Shown piece by piece: positions 23,663 through 31,719 of a DNA stretch of 33,201 nt (position 1 is the stretch's first letter; every line of letters begins with the position of its first letter). The position numbers and the translations under genes were made by a program. The notes beneath the pieces are model-generated. The model was not told where the DNA came from, ran no database searches, and worked only from the letters and a program-made list of their open reading frames with translations. The DNA lies in NCBI RefSeq assembly GCF_014837155.1, contig NZ_JACYHA010000032.1, positions 1 to 33,201 on the forward strand, given 5' to 3'. The stretch is from Litchfieldia stipae. Lineage in GTDB: Bacteria; Bacillota; Bacilli; Bacillales; Bacillaceae_L.

Positions 23663-24160
23663 ATGAATGATATAGTGATTCGTATGGCTGAATTAGAAGA
23701 TCTACAAGCGATCAAAACAATTTACAATGAAGGAATTGAAGATCGAATTGCTACTTTGGAAACGGAATTGAAAGATGAAGCATTTATGAATGATTGGTTT
23801 GAAAGGCACCAAGGCCGGTTTAAAGTATTTGTTGCAGAACTTAATAATGAAGTCATTGGTTGGGCTTCGTTAAATTCTTATAATAGCCGTTGTGCATATA
23901 ATGGAGTGGCTGACTTATCTCTGTATATAGCAAGAGCGTACAGAGGAAAGGGTGTTGGGAACACATTACTTCAAGCAATCGAAAATGCTGCGAAAAATAA
24001 TGACTTCCATAAGATTGTTCTCTCAACTTTCCCGTTTAATCAATTAGGGCAAGGATTATACAGAAAAAGAGGATTTCGAGAGGTTGGTGTCTTTGTAAAT
24101 CAAGGGGTATTAGATGGTCAATATGTTGATGTAATGATGATGGAGAAATTATTATCATAG
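23663..24160 (+). CDS. GNAT acetyltransferase, ArsN1/phosphinothricin-type
   Basis: The 165-residue acetyl-CoA dependent N-acetyltransferase has the CoA-binding loop RGKGVG (94-99). The N-terminal IYNEGIEDRIATLETEL and the later FHKIVLSTFPFNQLGQGLYR, KRGFREVGVF and LDGQYVDVMMMEKLL fit the phosphinothricin acetyltransferase-like group. In particular they fit the ArsN1 sequences, which acetylate the organoarsenical antibiotic arsinothricin. The segment NGVADLSLYI is the beta-strand before the CoA loop. It is not close to the ars operon, so an arsenic role is an inference from sequence pattern only. It has its own promoter-like sequence and appears monocistronic. Confidence 0.8.
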   Translation: MNDIVIRMAELEDLQAIKTIYNEGIEDRIATLETELKDEAFMNDWFERHQGRFKVFVAELNNEVIGWASLNSYNSRCAYNGVADLSLYIARAYRGKGVGNTLLQAIENAAKNNDFHKIVLSTFPFNQLGQGLYRKRGFREVGVFVNQGVLDGQYVDVMMMEKLLS

Positions 24161-24216
24161 AAGAATAAATAAGCCTCACATCATATTGATGAAAGGCACC
24201 AAAATTTCGTTCGCGT

Positions 24217-25200
24217 TTAAAAAAGCAATTTAGTTGGAGTGCCATTTTCTGTACTGTACAGAGCACCGACTGTTGCAATTTGAGTTTTATAAGCATCTTG
24301 ATAGCTTGAGAGAATTCTAGAGCTGTCTCCTGTTAAAAGGGCGTGTATGAATGCCTCATTCTCAATAATGTAAGGATTACTTTTGTCAAGATGTTCTACT
24401 TTTCCATTTGGAGTTTGGATCGTCAATTTGTCTGGAGCAAAGTCGATAATGCCCTGATCTGTATAAAAGGTTAGTCCTGTTCTACCAACACCACTAGGAA
24501 GTATGCATGTATTTGAGATATTAGCAACAGCTCCACTACTTAATTTCATATTTACTGTTCCAACATCAGAAACGGTGACAGCATCGACTTTTTTGTGCAT
24601 AATCTGGTTACCATAATAGGCAAATACTTCATCAATCTCACCACAAACGTAACGTAATAGATCAACCATATGAGTAGTTTGTTCAATAAATTGTCCACCC
24701 GAGCCGTCCTGATTTCTCCACCAAGACACCATTGGCATTCCGCCAGACCATTGACCTAGCACCATTCCAAGCTGTTGTTCTTGTAAAGTTGCTTTCAACA
24801 TTTGAACGGATTCTTTATAACGGAAGTGGTACCCAACAGAAGTAATCAAGGTTTTCCTCTCTAATTCCTTTAAAATGGTAGAGGGGGTTAATAAGTCTGC
24901 CCCTAAAGGTTTCTCAACAAAAAAAGGAATGTTTCTTTTGACTAATTCAAGTTCGATTTCTCCATGTGCCATTGGTGGGACACAAATGTAGACAGCATCT
25001 AGCTGTTCAGCGTCTAGCATTTCAGTTAGATTATCGTAGCCTGATACATTGTTGTATTCGCTTGCAAAAATAGTTGCCTTCTCTTTACTTGTTCCACAAA
25101 CAGCTGTCAATTGAACTTCCTTGAATGTTGTTAAAATCCCACAGTGCAGTTTACTGAAGTAACCTGTGCCTACCATTCCGATTTTTAAAGTCAAAGCCAT
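24217..25200 (-). CDS. Gfo/Idh/MocA family oxidoreductase
   Basis: This 327-residue NAD(P)-dependent dehydrogenase has an N-terminal Rossmann fold with GTGYFS (11-16). The EKPLG motif (96-100) is the family's catalytic/cofactor-binding Lys region. GQFIEQTTHMVDLLRY in the C-terminal beta-sheet domain supplies the active-site His. Members oxidise sugars, inositols and related polyols. The substrate cannot be deduced, because no sugar transport or isomerase gene is adjacent. It converges with the acetyltransferase gene and is transcribed alone. The start ATG 25200 has GAGGAG just upstream. Confidence 0.88.
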   Translation of the reverse strand: MALTLKIGMVGTGYFSKLHCGILTTFKEVQLTAVCGTSKEKATIFASEYNNVSGYDNLTEMLDAEQLDAVYICVPPMAHGEIELELVKRNIPFFVEKPLGADLLTPSTILKELERKTLITSVGYHFRYKESVQMLKATLQEQQLGMVLGQWSGGMPMVSWWRNQDGSGGQFIEQTTHMVDLLRYVCGEIDEVFAYYGNQIMHKKVDAVTVSDVGTVNMKLSSGAVANISNTCILPSGVGRTGLTFYTDQGIIDFAPDKLTIQTPNGKVEHLDKSNPYIIENEAFIHALLTGDSSRILSSYQDAYKTQIATVGALYSTENGTPTKLLF

Positions 25201-25373
25201 CCACTCCTCATTTGATTTGCGCTACCATAGTTCCTATTAATGAAAGAATTCTATAATTATAGTGTAACTTATAAGTAAATTATGTGACAATGTTAGATTT
25301 TAATATAGTTGTCATCTATATATTTGTAACAACAATCATTTGGAAGTCGACTTGTTTGAACTAAGAGTCAAGT

Positions 25374-25402
25374 TTGTCCTTTTGTTTACATATACATATA
25401 AA
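25374..25402 (+). promoter_or_regulatory. Candidate sigma-A promoter for the DUF1646 gene
   Basis: TTGTCC (25374-25379), a 17-base spacer and TATAAA (25397-25402) lie about 50 bases before the start codon. The rest of 25201-25450 is AT-rich with no further feature seen. Confidence 0.5.
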
Positions 25403-25450
25403 AGCCCTTTTATTAAGAGGGAAACTATATGAATATGGAGCGGGTTTGAA

Positions 25451-26470
25451 ATGGTTATAGGTTTACTGATTATTTTTATGTTTGTTCTATTTTTACCTTT
25501 GGTTGTAAAAAAAATAGAACGTAATCTAGAAATCTTTCTATTTGTGATGGGGATTACCGCTGCATTGTTAAGTGATGTTTTTAGTGGTTCTTTATTTGTT
25601 GTAGCAGCAACAGACCCTATAAAAATTACGGTCGCAGTATTAGTTGCAGGATTATTATTCAAATGGTTCCACCATCCTTTGGAAAAGATGATCACAGGCG
25701 TAAGTAGGCGGGTTCCTTATAAGTTCTTTATTGCGAGCACGGTTATTTTATTAGGACTTGTCTCAAGCTTGATTACTGCGATTATTGCGGCACTTGTTCT
25801 TGTGTTGATCGTATCCTCCTTGCAATTAGATCGTAAATCAGAGGTGAGATTTGTTGTATTGGCTTGTTTCTCAATCGGACTAGGGGCGGCGCTAACACCA
25901 ATAGGTGAACCACTTTCGACGATTGCAATCAGTAAATTAGATCAGGATTTTACTTTTTTAATGAGATTACTTGGTTCAGAAATTCTAATAGGAATCTGTC
26001 TATTTGCAGCATTGGCAGCATTTTTAGTTAGAAAGCCTGAAACAAAAGGGAGTCTGGCTAAAAAGCAAGCGCCTGAAGGGTATGAAGAAATTCTTGTTCG
26101 AGCATTGAAGATTTACTTTTTTGTCATGGGCTTGACGTTCTTAGGTGAAGGGTTCGAGCCATTAATTAATACATATTTCATTGGCTTAAATCCATCCATC
26201 CTCTATTGGTTAAATATAATCTCTGCTGTGTTAGACAATGCCACGTTAACTGCCGCAGAAATTAGTCCATCAATGGATATGTTAACGATTCAGGCGATTC
26301 TCTTAGGCTTACTGATTAGTGGGGGGATCTTAATCCCAGGAAATATTCCTAATATTATTGCTGCGGGTAAGTTGGAGATTACAAGTAAAGAATGGGCAAA
26401 GTTTGGTGTTCCTATTGGTATCTTGACAATGGTGATCTATTTTGTGGTTTTGTTTGGTATTTTTAGTTAG
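25451..26470 (+). CDS. DUF1646 family permease
   Basis: This 339-residue protein has about ten transmembrane helices and resembles the DUF1646 family within the ion-transporter superfamily that also includes ArsB and Na+/H+ antiporters. Diagnostic stretches are GLGAALTPIGEPLSTIAIS, SAVLDNATLTAAEISPSM and ISGGILIPGNIPNIIAAGKL followed by WAKFGVPIGI. The paired 'TPIGEP' and 'PGNIPN' re-entrant-type motifs suggest a cation- or anion-coupled carrier. The substrate is unknown; Na+/H+ exchange is a guess from the superfamily. It appears to be monocistronic. Confidence 0.8.
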   Translation: MVIGLLIIFMFVLFLPLVVKKIERNLEIFLFVMGITAALLSDVFSGSLFVVAATDPIKITVAVLVAGLLFKWFHHPLEKMITGVSRRVPYKFFIASTVILLGLVSSLITAIIAALVLVLIVSSLQLDRKSEVRFVVLACFSIGLGAALTPIGEPLSTIAISKLDQDFTFLMRLLGSEILIGICLFAALAAFLVRKPETKGSLAKKQAPEGYEEILVRALKIYFFVMGLTFLGEGFEPLINTYFIGLNPSILYWLNIISAVLDNATLTAAEISPSMDMLTIQAILLGLLISGGILIPGNIPNIIAAGKLEITSKEWAKFGVPIGILTMVIYFVVLFGIFS

Positions 26471-26522
26471 GGAGTTATTTTGATAGTGGGGAATTAGGTG
26501 TGATGGTTTATGTTGAGTGTGG

Positions 26523-26708
26523 ATAAGGGAAGGATTTTCGGTTATTGGTGTGATGGAGTTCATTTTGAGGCAAATAAGGGAAGATTTTTCGCTTATGTAG
26601 TGAAAAATCCCCCAATTTCACCTTTTTCGAGTGAATAGGGGGAAATTTTTCCTCTATTTTTGCATTTTTATCATCATTTTTTCTAATAAGCGGAATTTTT
26701 CCTCTTAT
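26523..26708. repeat. Cluster of four 23-bp palindromic repeats
   Basis: Four copies of a 23-base motif start at 26523, 26574, 26635 and 26686, so the steps are 51, 61 and 51. All fit ATA(A/G)G(G/C)GGAA-like arms, then a T-run, then CnCTTAT-like ends. Copies at 26635 and 26686 are the better palindromes, for example ATAAGCGGAA with TTCCTCTTAT. A related GATAAGCGGAA hairpin lies at 12784-12816. There is no T-run placement that would make all of these terminators. Confidence 0.65.
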
Positions 26709-26765
26709 CCTCATCAATGACTATAAAGAAGCCCGCCAGTAAATTTACTTCTGCAAATTGATTGC

Positions 26766-27155
26766 TTACTTAGTTTCTTCATCCATATTGAACCAAAGTG
26801 GGTCATCAATGTCTACTTCGCCATTGTAGTTAATGAGAATTTCTTCACCAGCTTTAATATCTTTGTAGGCAAAGAAATCAAATGTATGGTTATCAAAGTT
26901 AATATCATATGTTGCATTCGGCTCGTATGAATGGTTAAATAACATGCCATATCCAAGAAGCATAGCTGTATGGTTTATTCCATATTCGAACGCATAATCA
27001 GCAAGCAATGTTTTTTCAATATGGACATGTTGTTCATTAGGGTATGCAATCACAGGTGCTTCATGAATTAGCTGCCCTTTTTTGATATCTTGTGTTGCAA
27101 ATACACCTCTATTAAATTCTCCGTCTGAGAGGGTAGAAGTTTTTACTTCAATCAT
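26766..27155 (-). CDS. SET-domain protein
   Basis: This is a compact 129-residue SET domain. RGVFATQDIKKGQLI (16-30) is the first conserved block, FNHSYEPNATYD (73-84) matches the N-H-S-x-x-P-N-A motif that forms the S-adenosylmethionine/lysine channel, and DIKAGEEILINYNG (99-112) is the C-terminal block with the catalytic Tyr. SET domains methylate protein lysines; bacterial targets are mostly unknown. It is a stand-alone domain without the post-SET cysteines. The start is ATG 27155 with GGTGA upstream; a GTG at 27167 would add four residues. It appears monocistronic, and its target in this organism is unknown. Confidence 0.85.
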   Translation of the reverse strand: MIEVKTSTLSDGEFNRGVFATQDIKKGQLIHEAPVIAYPNEQHVHIEKTLLADYAFEYGINHTAMLLGYGMLFNHSYEPNATYDINFDNHTFDFFAYKDIKAGEEILINYNGEVDIDDPLWFNMDEETK

Positions 27156-27241
27156 TTTCGTCACCACTATTTCTTTTTAATATGTAGAGTCTCTATTAGA
27201 GTGACATTTTATCACAAGGAAAGCAACTATTTATCTTGAAA

Positions 27242-27275
27242 AGTGGGAGTAGATGAAGATTACCTCCCACTATTT
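27242..27275 (-). terminator. Likely terminator after the Cys-pair gene
   Basis: AGTGGGAG (27242-27249) and CTCCCACT (27264-27271) form an 8-bp perfect stem. On the minus strand the tail is a short TTTTC, so efficiency is uncertain. Confidence 0.5.
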
Positions 27276-27280
27276 TCAAC

Positions 27281-27412
27281 TTAGCAGCAACTGTTTAGTG
27301 TTTCTTCACAGCATTCTTTCTCGTCAGTTGTGCAGCATTCTTCCTTTACTTCCTCAATTGTAATCTTACAGCAATCTGATGGTTTTGAATCCTTTTTGAA
27401 AAATGTAAACAT
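27281..27412 (-). CDS. Tiny protein with four Cys-Cys pairs
   Basis: This 43-residue protein starts at ATG 27412, chosen because AAGGAGTG lies 8 bases upstream; a longer in-frame opening to 27502 has no such site. It begins MFTFFKKDSK and has cysteine pairs at 14-15, 26-27, 34-35 and 42-43, separated by acidic residues (EEVKEE, TDEKE, EETLNS). Eight cysteines in the last 30 residues, arranged as regular CC pairs, suggest metal or metalloid binding, in the manner of a minimal metallothionein. This is inference, and I recognise no named family. It is cytoplasmic by sequence and is transcribed alone. Confidence 0.65.
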   Translation of the reverse strand: MFTFFKKDSKPSDCCKITIEEVKEECCTTDEKECCEETLNSCC

Positions 27413-27686
27413 CCTATTCCACTCCTTATAAAATGATTTTAGATAAGATAAAAAATGAAGCCAGAGATGGTTGACATGGTGATAACAGAAATCAAGAAGC
27501 ACTATAAATCAAAATTTCTTGATGAATTAATCATATATCCATATTTTTCTAAAGTCAATCATTAAATCAAAAAAAATTGATTAATAAGATCTCAGGAGTC
27601 TTCGTGTATGATTTGTGGATAGTCTAGTGGGATTTAGAAAATGCTACTACTATTATTTTCTTGAATAAGAGTTGAGGTGCTTGGTT

Positions 27687-28019
27687 TTGAAGGAATTGAC
27701 AATGTTAGAGGAAGTTGAAGAGTTTATTGGGGCAAGTGATTTTAACTTTCTGTACATTTCTAGAACAAATTGTAGTGTTTGTCATGCACTACTTCCACAG
27801 ATCAAAGACTTATTTGAAACCAATTTTCCACTGGTGAACTTAGGATATGTGAATACTGAAAGAGTCGAGGAAATTGCCGGACAATTGTCTGTTTTTACAG
27901 TACCGGTCTTAATATTGTTTTTAGATGGGAAGGAGCTCATTCGAGAAGCCAGATTTGTTCATGTCGAGAAATTTAAAGAGAACATTTCGAAGGTTTATCG
28001 AATGATTCATGAATCTTAA
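27687..28019 (+). CDS. Thioredoxin-like protein
   Basis: This 110-residue thioredoxin-fold protein has the redox motif C29-S-V-C32 (SRTNCSVCHALLP) rather than the classical WCGPC, and the cis-proline segment SVFTVPVLILFLDGKEL. It has no signal peptide, so it is cytoplasmic. Related Bacillus proteins of this size have unknown partners. The start TTG 27687 is chosen because GAGGTG is 7 bases upstream. An ATG at 27702 with AAGGA upstream is a reasonable alternative, and a TTG at 27672 is unlikely. It lies 18 bases before the TlpA-like gene, and the two probably form an operon. Confidence 0.8.
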   Translation: MKELTMLEEVEEFIGASDFNFLYISRTNCSVCHALLPQIKDLFETNFPLVNLGYVNTERVEEIAGQLSVFTVPVLILFLDGKELIREARFVHVEKFKENISKVYRMIHES

Positions 28020-28037
28020 TGGAAGGGTGACAAAAGT

Positions 28038-28583
28038 ATGTTAAGAAATCTAGTTATGGTTTTAGGACTTGTTGGATTGATTGGATCGGGATTTTATGCA
28101 GATACGAGGATAAGTGCTTCAAATGATATTCCTGTTGGAAGTCAGGTACAGGTTGGGATTCAGGAAGGAAATCAAGCCCCTGATTTTGAATTAGAGCAGG
28201 TAGGGGGAGGGCAATTAAAACTATCTGATTTGAGGGGGAAGAAAGTTATTTTGAATTTTTGGGCATCATGGTGTCCACCTTGTAAATCTGAAATGCCACA
28301 TATGCAATCTTTTTATGAGGACCAAAAGGGAGGCAATGTAGAAATCCTTGCGGTGAACCTGACCAATGCAGAGAGGCAAAAGGATGCTGTTGATGCATTT
28401 GTGAAAGAGTACAAATTATCTTTTCCGATTTTACTTGATCAAAACGGTGAGGTTGGTGAAGCCTATCGTGTTTTTACCATCCCAACGAGCTTGTTTATTG
28501 ATTCGAACGGAATCATTGTGAAAAAGATGATTGGCCCAATGGATAAACAAATGATGGAAGAGATGATAACTAGCTTTGAATAG
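28038..28583 (+). CDS. Membrane-anchored TlpA/ResA-family thiol-disulfide redoxin
   Basis: The 181-residue protein has an N-terminal hydrophobic segment (about 4-20) that anchors it or acts as a signal, then an extracytoplasmic thioredoxin domain. NQAPDFELEQVGGGQL and LSDLRGKKVILNFWASW lead into the active site WCPPC (C79, C82), with the cis-Pro region FTIPTSLFIDSNG. This is the layout of ResA/StoA-type reductases, which keep cytochrome c haem-site cysteines or spore-cortex proteins reduced. ResA normally has CEPC, so assignment to a specific member is not possible. It follows the cytoplasmic thioredoxin-like gene and ends at a strong terminator. Confidence 0.85.
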   Translation: MLRNLVMVLGLVGLIGSGFYADTRISASNDIPVGSQVQVGIQEGNQAPDFELEQVGGGQLKLSDLRGKKVILNFWASWCPPCKSEMPHMQSFYEDQKGGNVEILAVNLTNAERQKDAVDAFVKEYKLSFPILLDQNGEVGEAYRVFTIPTSLFIDSNGIIVKKMIGPMDKQMMEEMITSFE

Positions 28584-28588
28584 GTATT

Positions 28589-28636
28589 AAAAAACGGAGG
28601 AAGAGCACTTTTTTTGAGTGCTCTTTCTCCGTTTAA
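28589..28636. terminator. Bidirectional terminator between the redoxin and cysP genes
   Basis: AAACGGAG plus GAAGAGCAC pairs with GTGCTCTTTCTCCGTTT around a T-rich loop. The long GC-containing stem sits exactly between convergent genes. Confidence 0.85.
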
Positions 28637-29713
28637 TCATGCTTTATCATCGTTCAGTGTCCGTTTTTCTTTTTTTACAAGCTTTAGTAGATAAATTGTC
28701 CCTAGAGTGGTGATTAATGTGCTTAAGACAACTAGGATGTTGTACAGATTATGTTTGGTAAACAGGTTGATTAGTGCATAGGAGACGACTAAGGATGCTA
28801 ATGGTGAGATTACCCAAACCATCGCGATTCGTTTGATTACGTTTTTTTGTAATACTTTTAAACCGTTCTTGGCTGTTCCGACTCCTAGGATTCCACAGGT
28901 CGTTACTTGTGTAAGGGGAATAGGTAGGCCGAATACAGAGGCGATAACGACCAATCCTCCTCCAGTAAATGATACAGCACTTCCTTGTAAGAGGGAGAGC
29001 TTTGTGATTTTTTTTCCATTCGTTTCTAATACTTTGCTACCTAAAACAATGGCACCAATTGATGTGAAAATGGCTCCAAACAAGATTCCAGAACTTGTTG
29101 ATAAAATGCCGGCTCCAACTAATGGACCAATCGAATTTGCTACATTATTCATCCCAGCAGAGAAAGCTTCAAAACAACCGCCTAGTACTAGGAGGAGTGA
29201 TAACCATTTTGCCCATCTGCCTTGTCCTTTTAGATGTGGCCATTTCTTTTCCATATAGTTAATGATTTTTCCGAAGATATATGTGATTAAAAAGGAAGCA
29301 ATCGGAATAATTACCCAAAAGGATATAATGATGATTAATTTGCTTGTATATACTGCATGATAAGCAGCCCCAACTCCCACAATAGATCCCACTGTTACTT
29401 CACTTGTTGAAAGTGGAATACCAATTAAATTTGATAGAAAAAGAGTGAAGGTTGCCCCGACTAAAATAATGACAACAACGTTTACTGTTAATATATCAGA
29501 AGGGATAATTCCCGAACCAATTGTCTTTACAACTTCTCCTCCACCAAGAACTGCACCCAGAAAAGCAGATATAGCGACCAAAATTAAAGCCAGACGTTTA
29601 TTTTTTATAGCACCAGAACCGTACGGAGCCCCCATTGAAGCAGCAGTGCCACTAGCACCGATGTTCATCGCAAAGAATAGAGCAACGGCAATGGCTACAT
29701 ATGTCAATATCAT
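28637..29713 (-). CDS. cysP: CysP-type sulfate permease (PiT family)
   Basis: The 358-residue membrane transporter has about ten to eleven helices and the internal repeat of the PiT family. The first motif reads FFAMNIGASGTAASMG, not the G-x-N-D-x-A-N of phosphate carriers. The second reads AFSAGMNNVANSIGPLVGAG. Together with GGGEVVKTIGSGIIPSD and NLIGIPLSTSEVTVGSIVG, this is the pattern I recall for Bacillus subtilis CysP, a sulfate/thiosulfate permease. Phosphate transport cannot be excluded from sequence alone. No other sulfate-assimilation gene lies beside it. The start has AAGGGTT upstream, and a hairpin (29806-29846) lies in its leader region. Confidence 0.8.
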   Translation of the reverse strand: MILTYVAIAVALFFAMNIGASGTAASMGAPYGSGAIKNKRLALILVAISAFLGAVLGGGEVVKTIGSGIIPSDILTVNVVVIILVGATFTLFLSNLIGIPLSTSEVTVGSIVGVGAAYHAVYTSKLIIIISFWVIIPIASFLITYIFGKIINYMEKKWPHLKGQGRWAKWLSLLLVLGGCFEAFSAGMNNVANSIGPLVGAGILSTSSGILFGAIFTSIGAIVLGSKVLETNGKKITKLSLLQGSAVSFTGGGLVVIASVFGLPIPLTQVTTCGILGVGTAKNGLKVLQKNVIKRIAMVWVISPLASLVVSYALINLFTKHNLYNILVVLSTLITTLGTIYLLKLVKKEKRTLNDDKA

Positions 29714-29805
29714 AGGACTAACCCTTTCTTCTTTAGAAGATTTTTCTTTTGTGAACGTTGAAAAAATTAAAATTTATATAAGTATATGTAAATAGATGGG
29801 TTACA

Positions 29806-29846
29806 GTGACCTATTTCTTTGGATATTTAGAAATAACTCAGGTCAT
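29806..29846. other. Hairpin upstream of cysP
   Basis: TGACC and TATTTCT (29807-29818) are mirrored by AGAAATA (29829-29835) and GGTCA (29841-29845). It lies in the AT-rich intergenic region upstream of cysP and downstream of the catalase terminator. It could be an operator or leader structure; no known riboswitch is recognised. Confidence 0.4.
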
Positions 29847-29864
29847 TCGCTTAAAAATGCATAC

Positions 29865-29892
29865 AAAAAAGCCGTCCCATTCAGGACGGCTT
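29865..29892 (-). terminator. Terminator after the catalase gene
   Basis: On the minus strand AAGCCGTCC (29892-29884) pairs with GGACGGCTT (29877-29869) and is followed by a run of T. It is a strong intrinsic terminator 11 bases after the stop codon. Confidence 0.9.
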
Positions 29893-29902
29893 GATGTGTT
29901 TG

Positions 29903-31363
29903 TTACTTTACTTCTTCAGGTACAGATAACCCTAGTCCTTCAGCGACACGTTGACCGTATTCAGGATCTGCTTTGTAGAAGTGCCCAATTTGGCGTAATT
30001 TAATTTCATCACTTTCAACAGGTTCCATTGCACCAACGATGGTTGAAACAAGGCGAGAGCGTTCTTCTTCGCTCATTAGGCGATATAGGTCTCCAGCTTG
30101 AGTATAGTGATCGTCGTGATCATAGGCAACACTTTCAGCTACGCCTGTTACAGGGAAACCTGTTGTTTTATGTTCTGAAGCTTCTGTTGGGCCACCTAAG
30201 CTATTTGGCTCATAATAGACGGAACCCCCACCATTATTATCAAATCTCATTTGACCATCACGTTGGTAGTTATTTACCTCAACATGTGGACGATTGATAG
30301 GTAGCGCTTGATGATTTGCACCTACACGGTAACGGTGTGCATCCGCATATGCAAATAAGCGACCTTGCAGCATTTTGTCAGGTGATACTTCAACACCAGG
30401 AACAAGAGTACCAGGTGAGAATGTTGCTTGCTCAACCTCAGCAAAATAGTTTTCAGGATTACGGTTAAGTACCATTTCTCCAACTTCAATTAGCGGATAG
30501 TCTTTTTGTGACCAAACCTTTGTTACATCAAAGGGATCGAAGCGGTAGGTATTAGCATCTTCTAATGGCATGATTTGAACATAAAGCTTCCATTTAGGGA
30601 AATCGCCATTTTCAATTGCATTGAATAAATCTTCTGTATGGTAATCAGGGTTTTCACCAGCAATTTTGGCTGCAACTGCTGGGTCAAGGTTTTTTACACC
30701 TTGCTCAGTTTTGAAGTGGTATTTCACCCAAACTGCTTCGCCTTCTTCATTTACCCATTTAAATGTATGACTACCAAATCCGTGCATATGTCTTAATGTT
30801 GCAGGAATACCACGATCTGACATCAGAATTGTCACTTGGTGAAGTGATTCTGGAGATAGTGACCAGAAATCCCATACCGCGTTAGGGTTTTTTAAATGAG
30901 TTTGTGGATGACGCTTTTGTGTATGGATAAAGTCAGGGAACTTAATCGCATCACGGATAAAGAATACTGGTGTATTGTTACCAACGATATCGTAGTTTCC
31001 TTCTTCAGTGTAGAATTTAACAGCGAATCCACGTGGGTCGCGAACAGTATCAGAAGATCCATTTTCACCGGCTACTGTTGAGAAACGAATGAATAGTGGA
31101 GTGCGCTTTCCAACACCATTGAATACTTTTGCTTTTGTATATTTAGAAAGATCATTTGTCACTTCGAAATATCCATGCGCTCCAGCACCTTTAGCATGAA
31201 CAACACGCTCAGGCACACGTTCGCGATTAAAATGAGCAAGTTTCTCTAGTAAATGAACATCTTGAATTAATGTAGGGCCACGATGGCCTGCTGTAATTGA
31301 ATTTTGATTGTCTCCTACAGGAGCACCAAAACTAGTAGTTAGGGTTTTCTTTTCGTTCGTCAA
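29903..31363 (-). CDS. katA: Monofunctional haem catalase KatA
   Basis: The 486-residue clade 3-type catalase dismutates hydrogen peroxide. The catalytic His is H56 in [15 protein letters not shown]. The Ser/Asn region [26 protein letters not shown] and [19 protein letters not shown] are typical, and the haem ligand Tyr lies in [14 protein letters not shown]. Length fits small-subunit catalases. The start is TTG 31363 with AGAGGTGA upstream. Transcription starts from a promoter with a perfect PerR box just upstream, so it should be derepressed by peroxide. It stands alone with its own terminator. Confidence 0.95.
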   Translation of the reverse strand: MTNEKKTLTTSFGAPVGDNQNSITAGHRGPTLIQDVHLLEKLAHFNRERVPERVVHAKGAGAHGYFEVTNDLSKYTKAKVFNGVGKRTPLFIRFSTVAGENGSSDTVRDPRGFAVKFYTEEGNYDIVGNNTPVFFIRDAIKFPDFIHTQKRHPQTHLKNPNAVWDFWSLSPESLHQVTILMSDRGIPATLRHMHGFGSHTFKWVNEEGEAVWVKYHFKTEQGVKNLDPAVAAKIAGENPDYHTEDLFNAIENGDFPKWKLYVQIMPLEDANTYRFDPFDVTKVWSQKDYPLIEVGEMVLNRNPENYFAEVEQATFSPGTLVPGVEVSPDKMLQGRLFAYADAHRYRVGANHQALPINRPHVEVNNYQRDGQMRFDNNGGGSVYYEPNSLGGPTEASEHKTTGFPVTGVAESVAYDHDDHYTQAGDLYRLMSEEERSRLVSTIVGAMEPVESDEIKLRQIGHFYKADPEYGQRVAEGLGLSVPEEVK

Positions 31364-31402
31364 TTAAGTCACCTCTTAAAATTATTTATTAAGCATGTTT
31401 AT

Positions 31403-31452
31403 ATTATAATATAATTCTCTTAAAAATCAATACTTATTTATAATAATTATAA
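31403..31452 (-). promoter_or_regulatory. katA promoter with PerR box
   Basis: Read on the minus strand, the -35 TTGATT (31430-31425), a 16-base spacer and the -10 TATAAT (31408-31403) are clear. Immediately upstream, 31438-31452 is TTATAATAATTATAA, an exact match to the PerR consensus TTATAATNATTATAA. A second partial match overlaps the -10 region. The rest of 31364-31719 is AT-rich with no gene seen. Confidence 0.8.
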
Positions 31453-31679
31453 AGAAATACTAATTAATAATATCTGAAATTAATAGAATGTGTTGATAAC
31501 ACTAGAGATTTATAACGATTTAGCTACTATTAGAATAGTAATTTTCATAAAAATAGTATGTATATGACTAATTCACCTCTTGTCTATATCTAATGATAGT
31601 CTCATTTATATGTTTTACATTGAGAATTATGCTAATTAAACTAAATAAATATTTTAAATGTGAGAAGAGAAACAAAATA

Positions 31680-31711
31680 GACCTTCATAGGGATGATATG
31701 AAGGTCGTCAT
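31680..31711 (-). terminator. Terminator after the D,D-carboxypeptidase gene
   Basis: GACCTTCATA (31680-31689) and TATGAAGGTC (31697-31706) form a perfect 10-bp stem. On the minus strand the tail reads TATTTTG. Confidence 0.75.
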
Positions 31712-31719
31712 TCGTTTTG

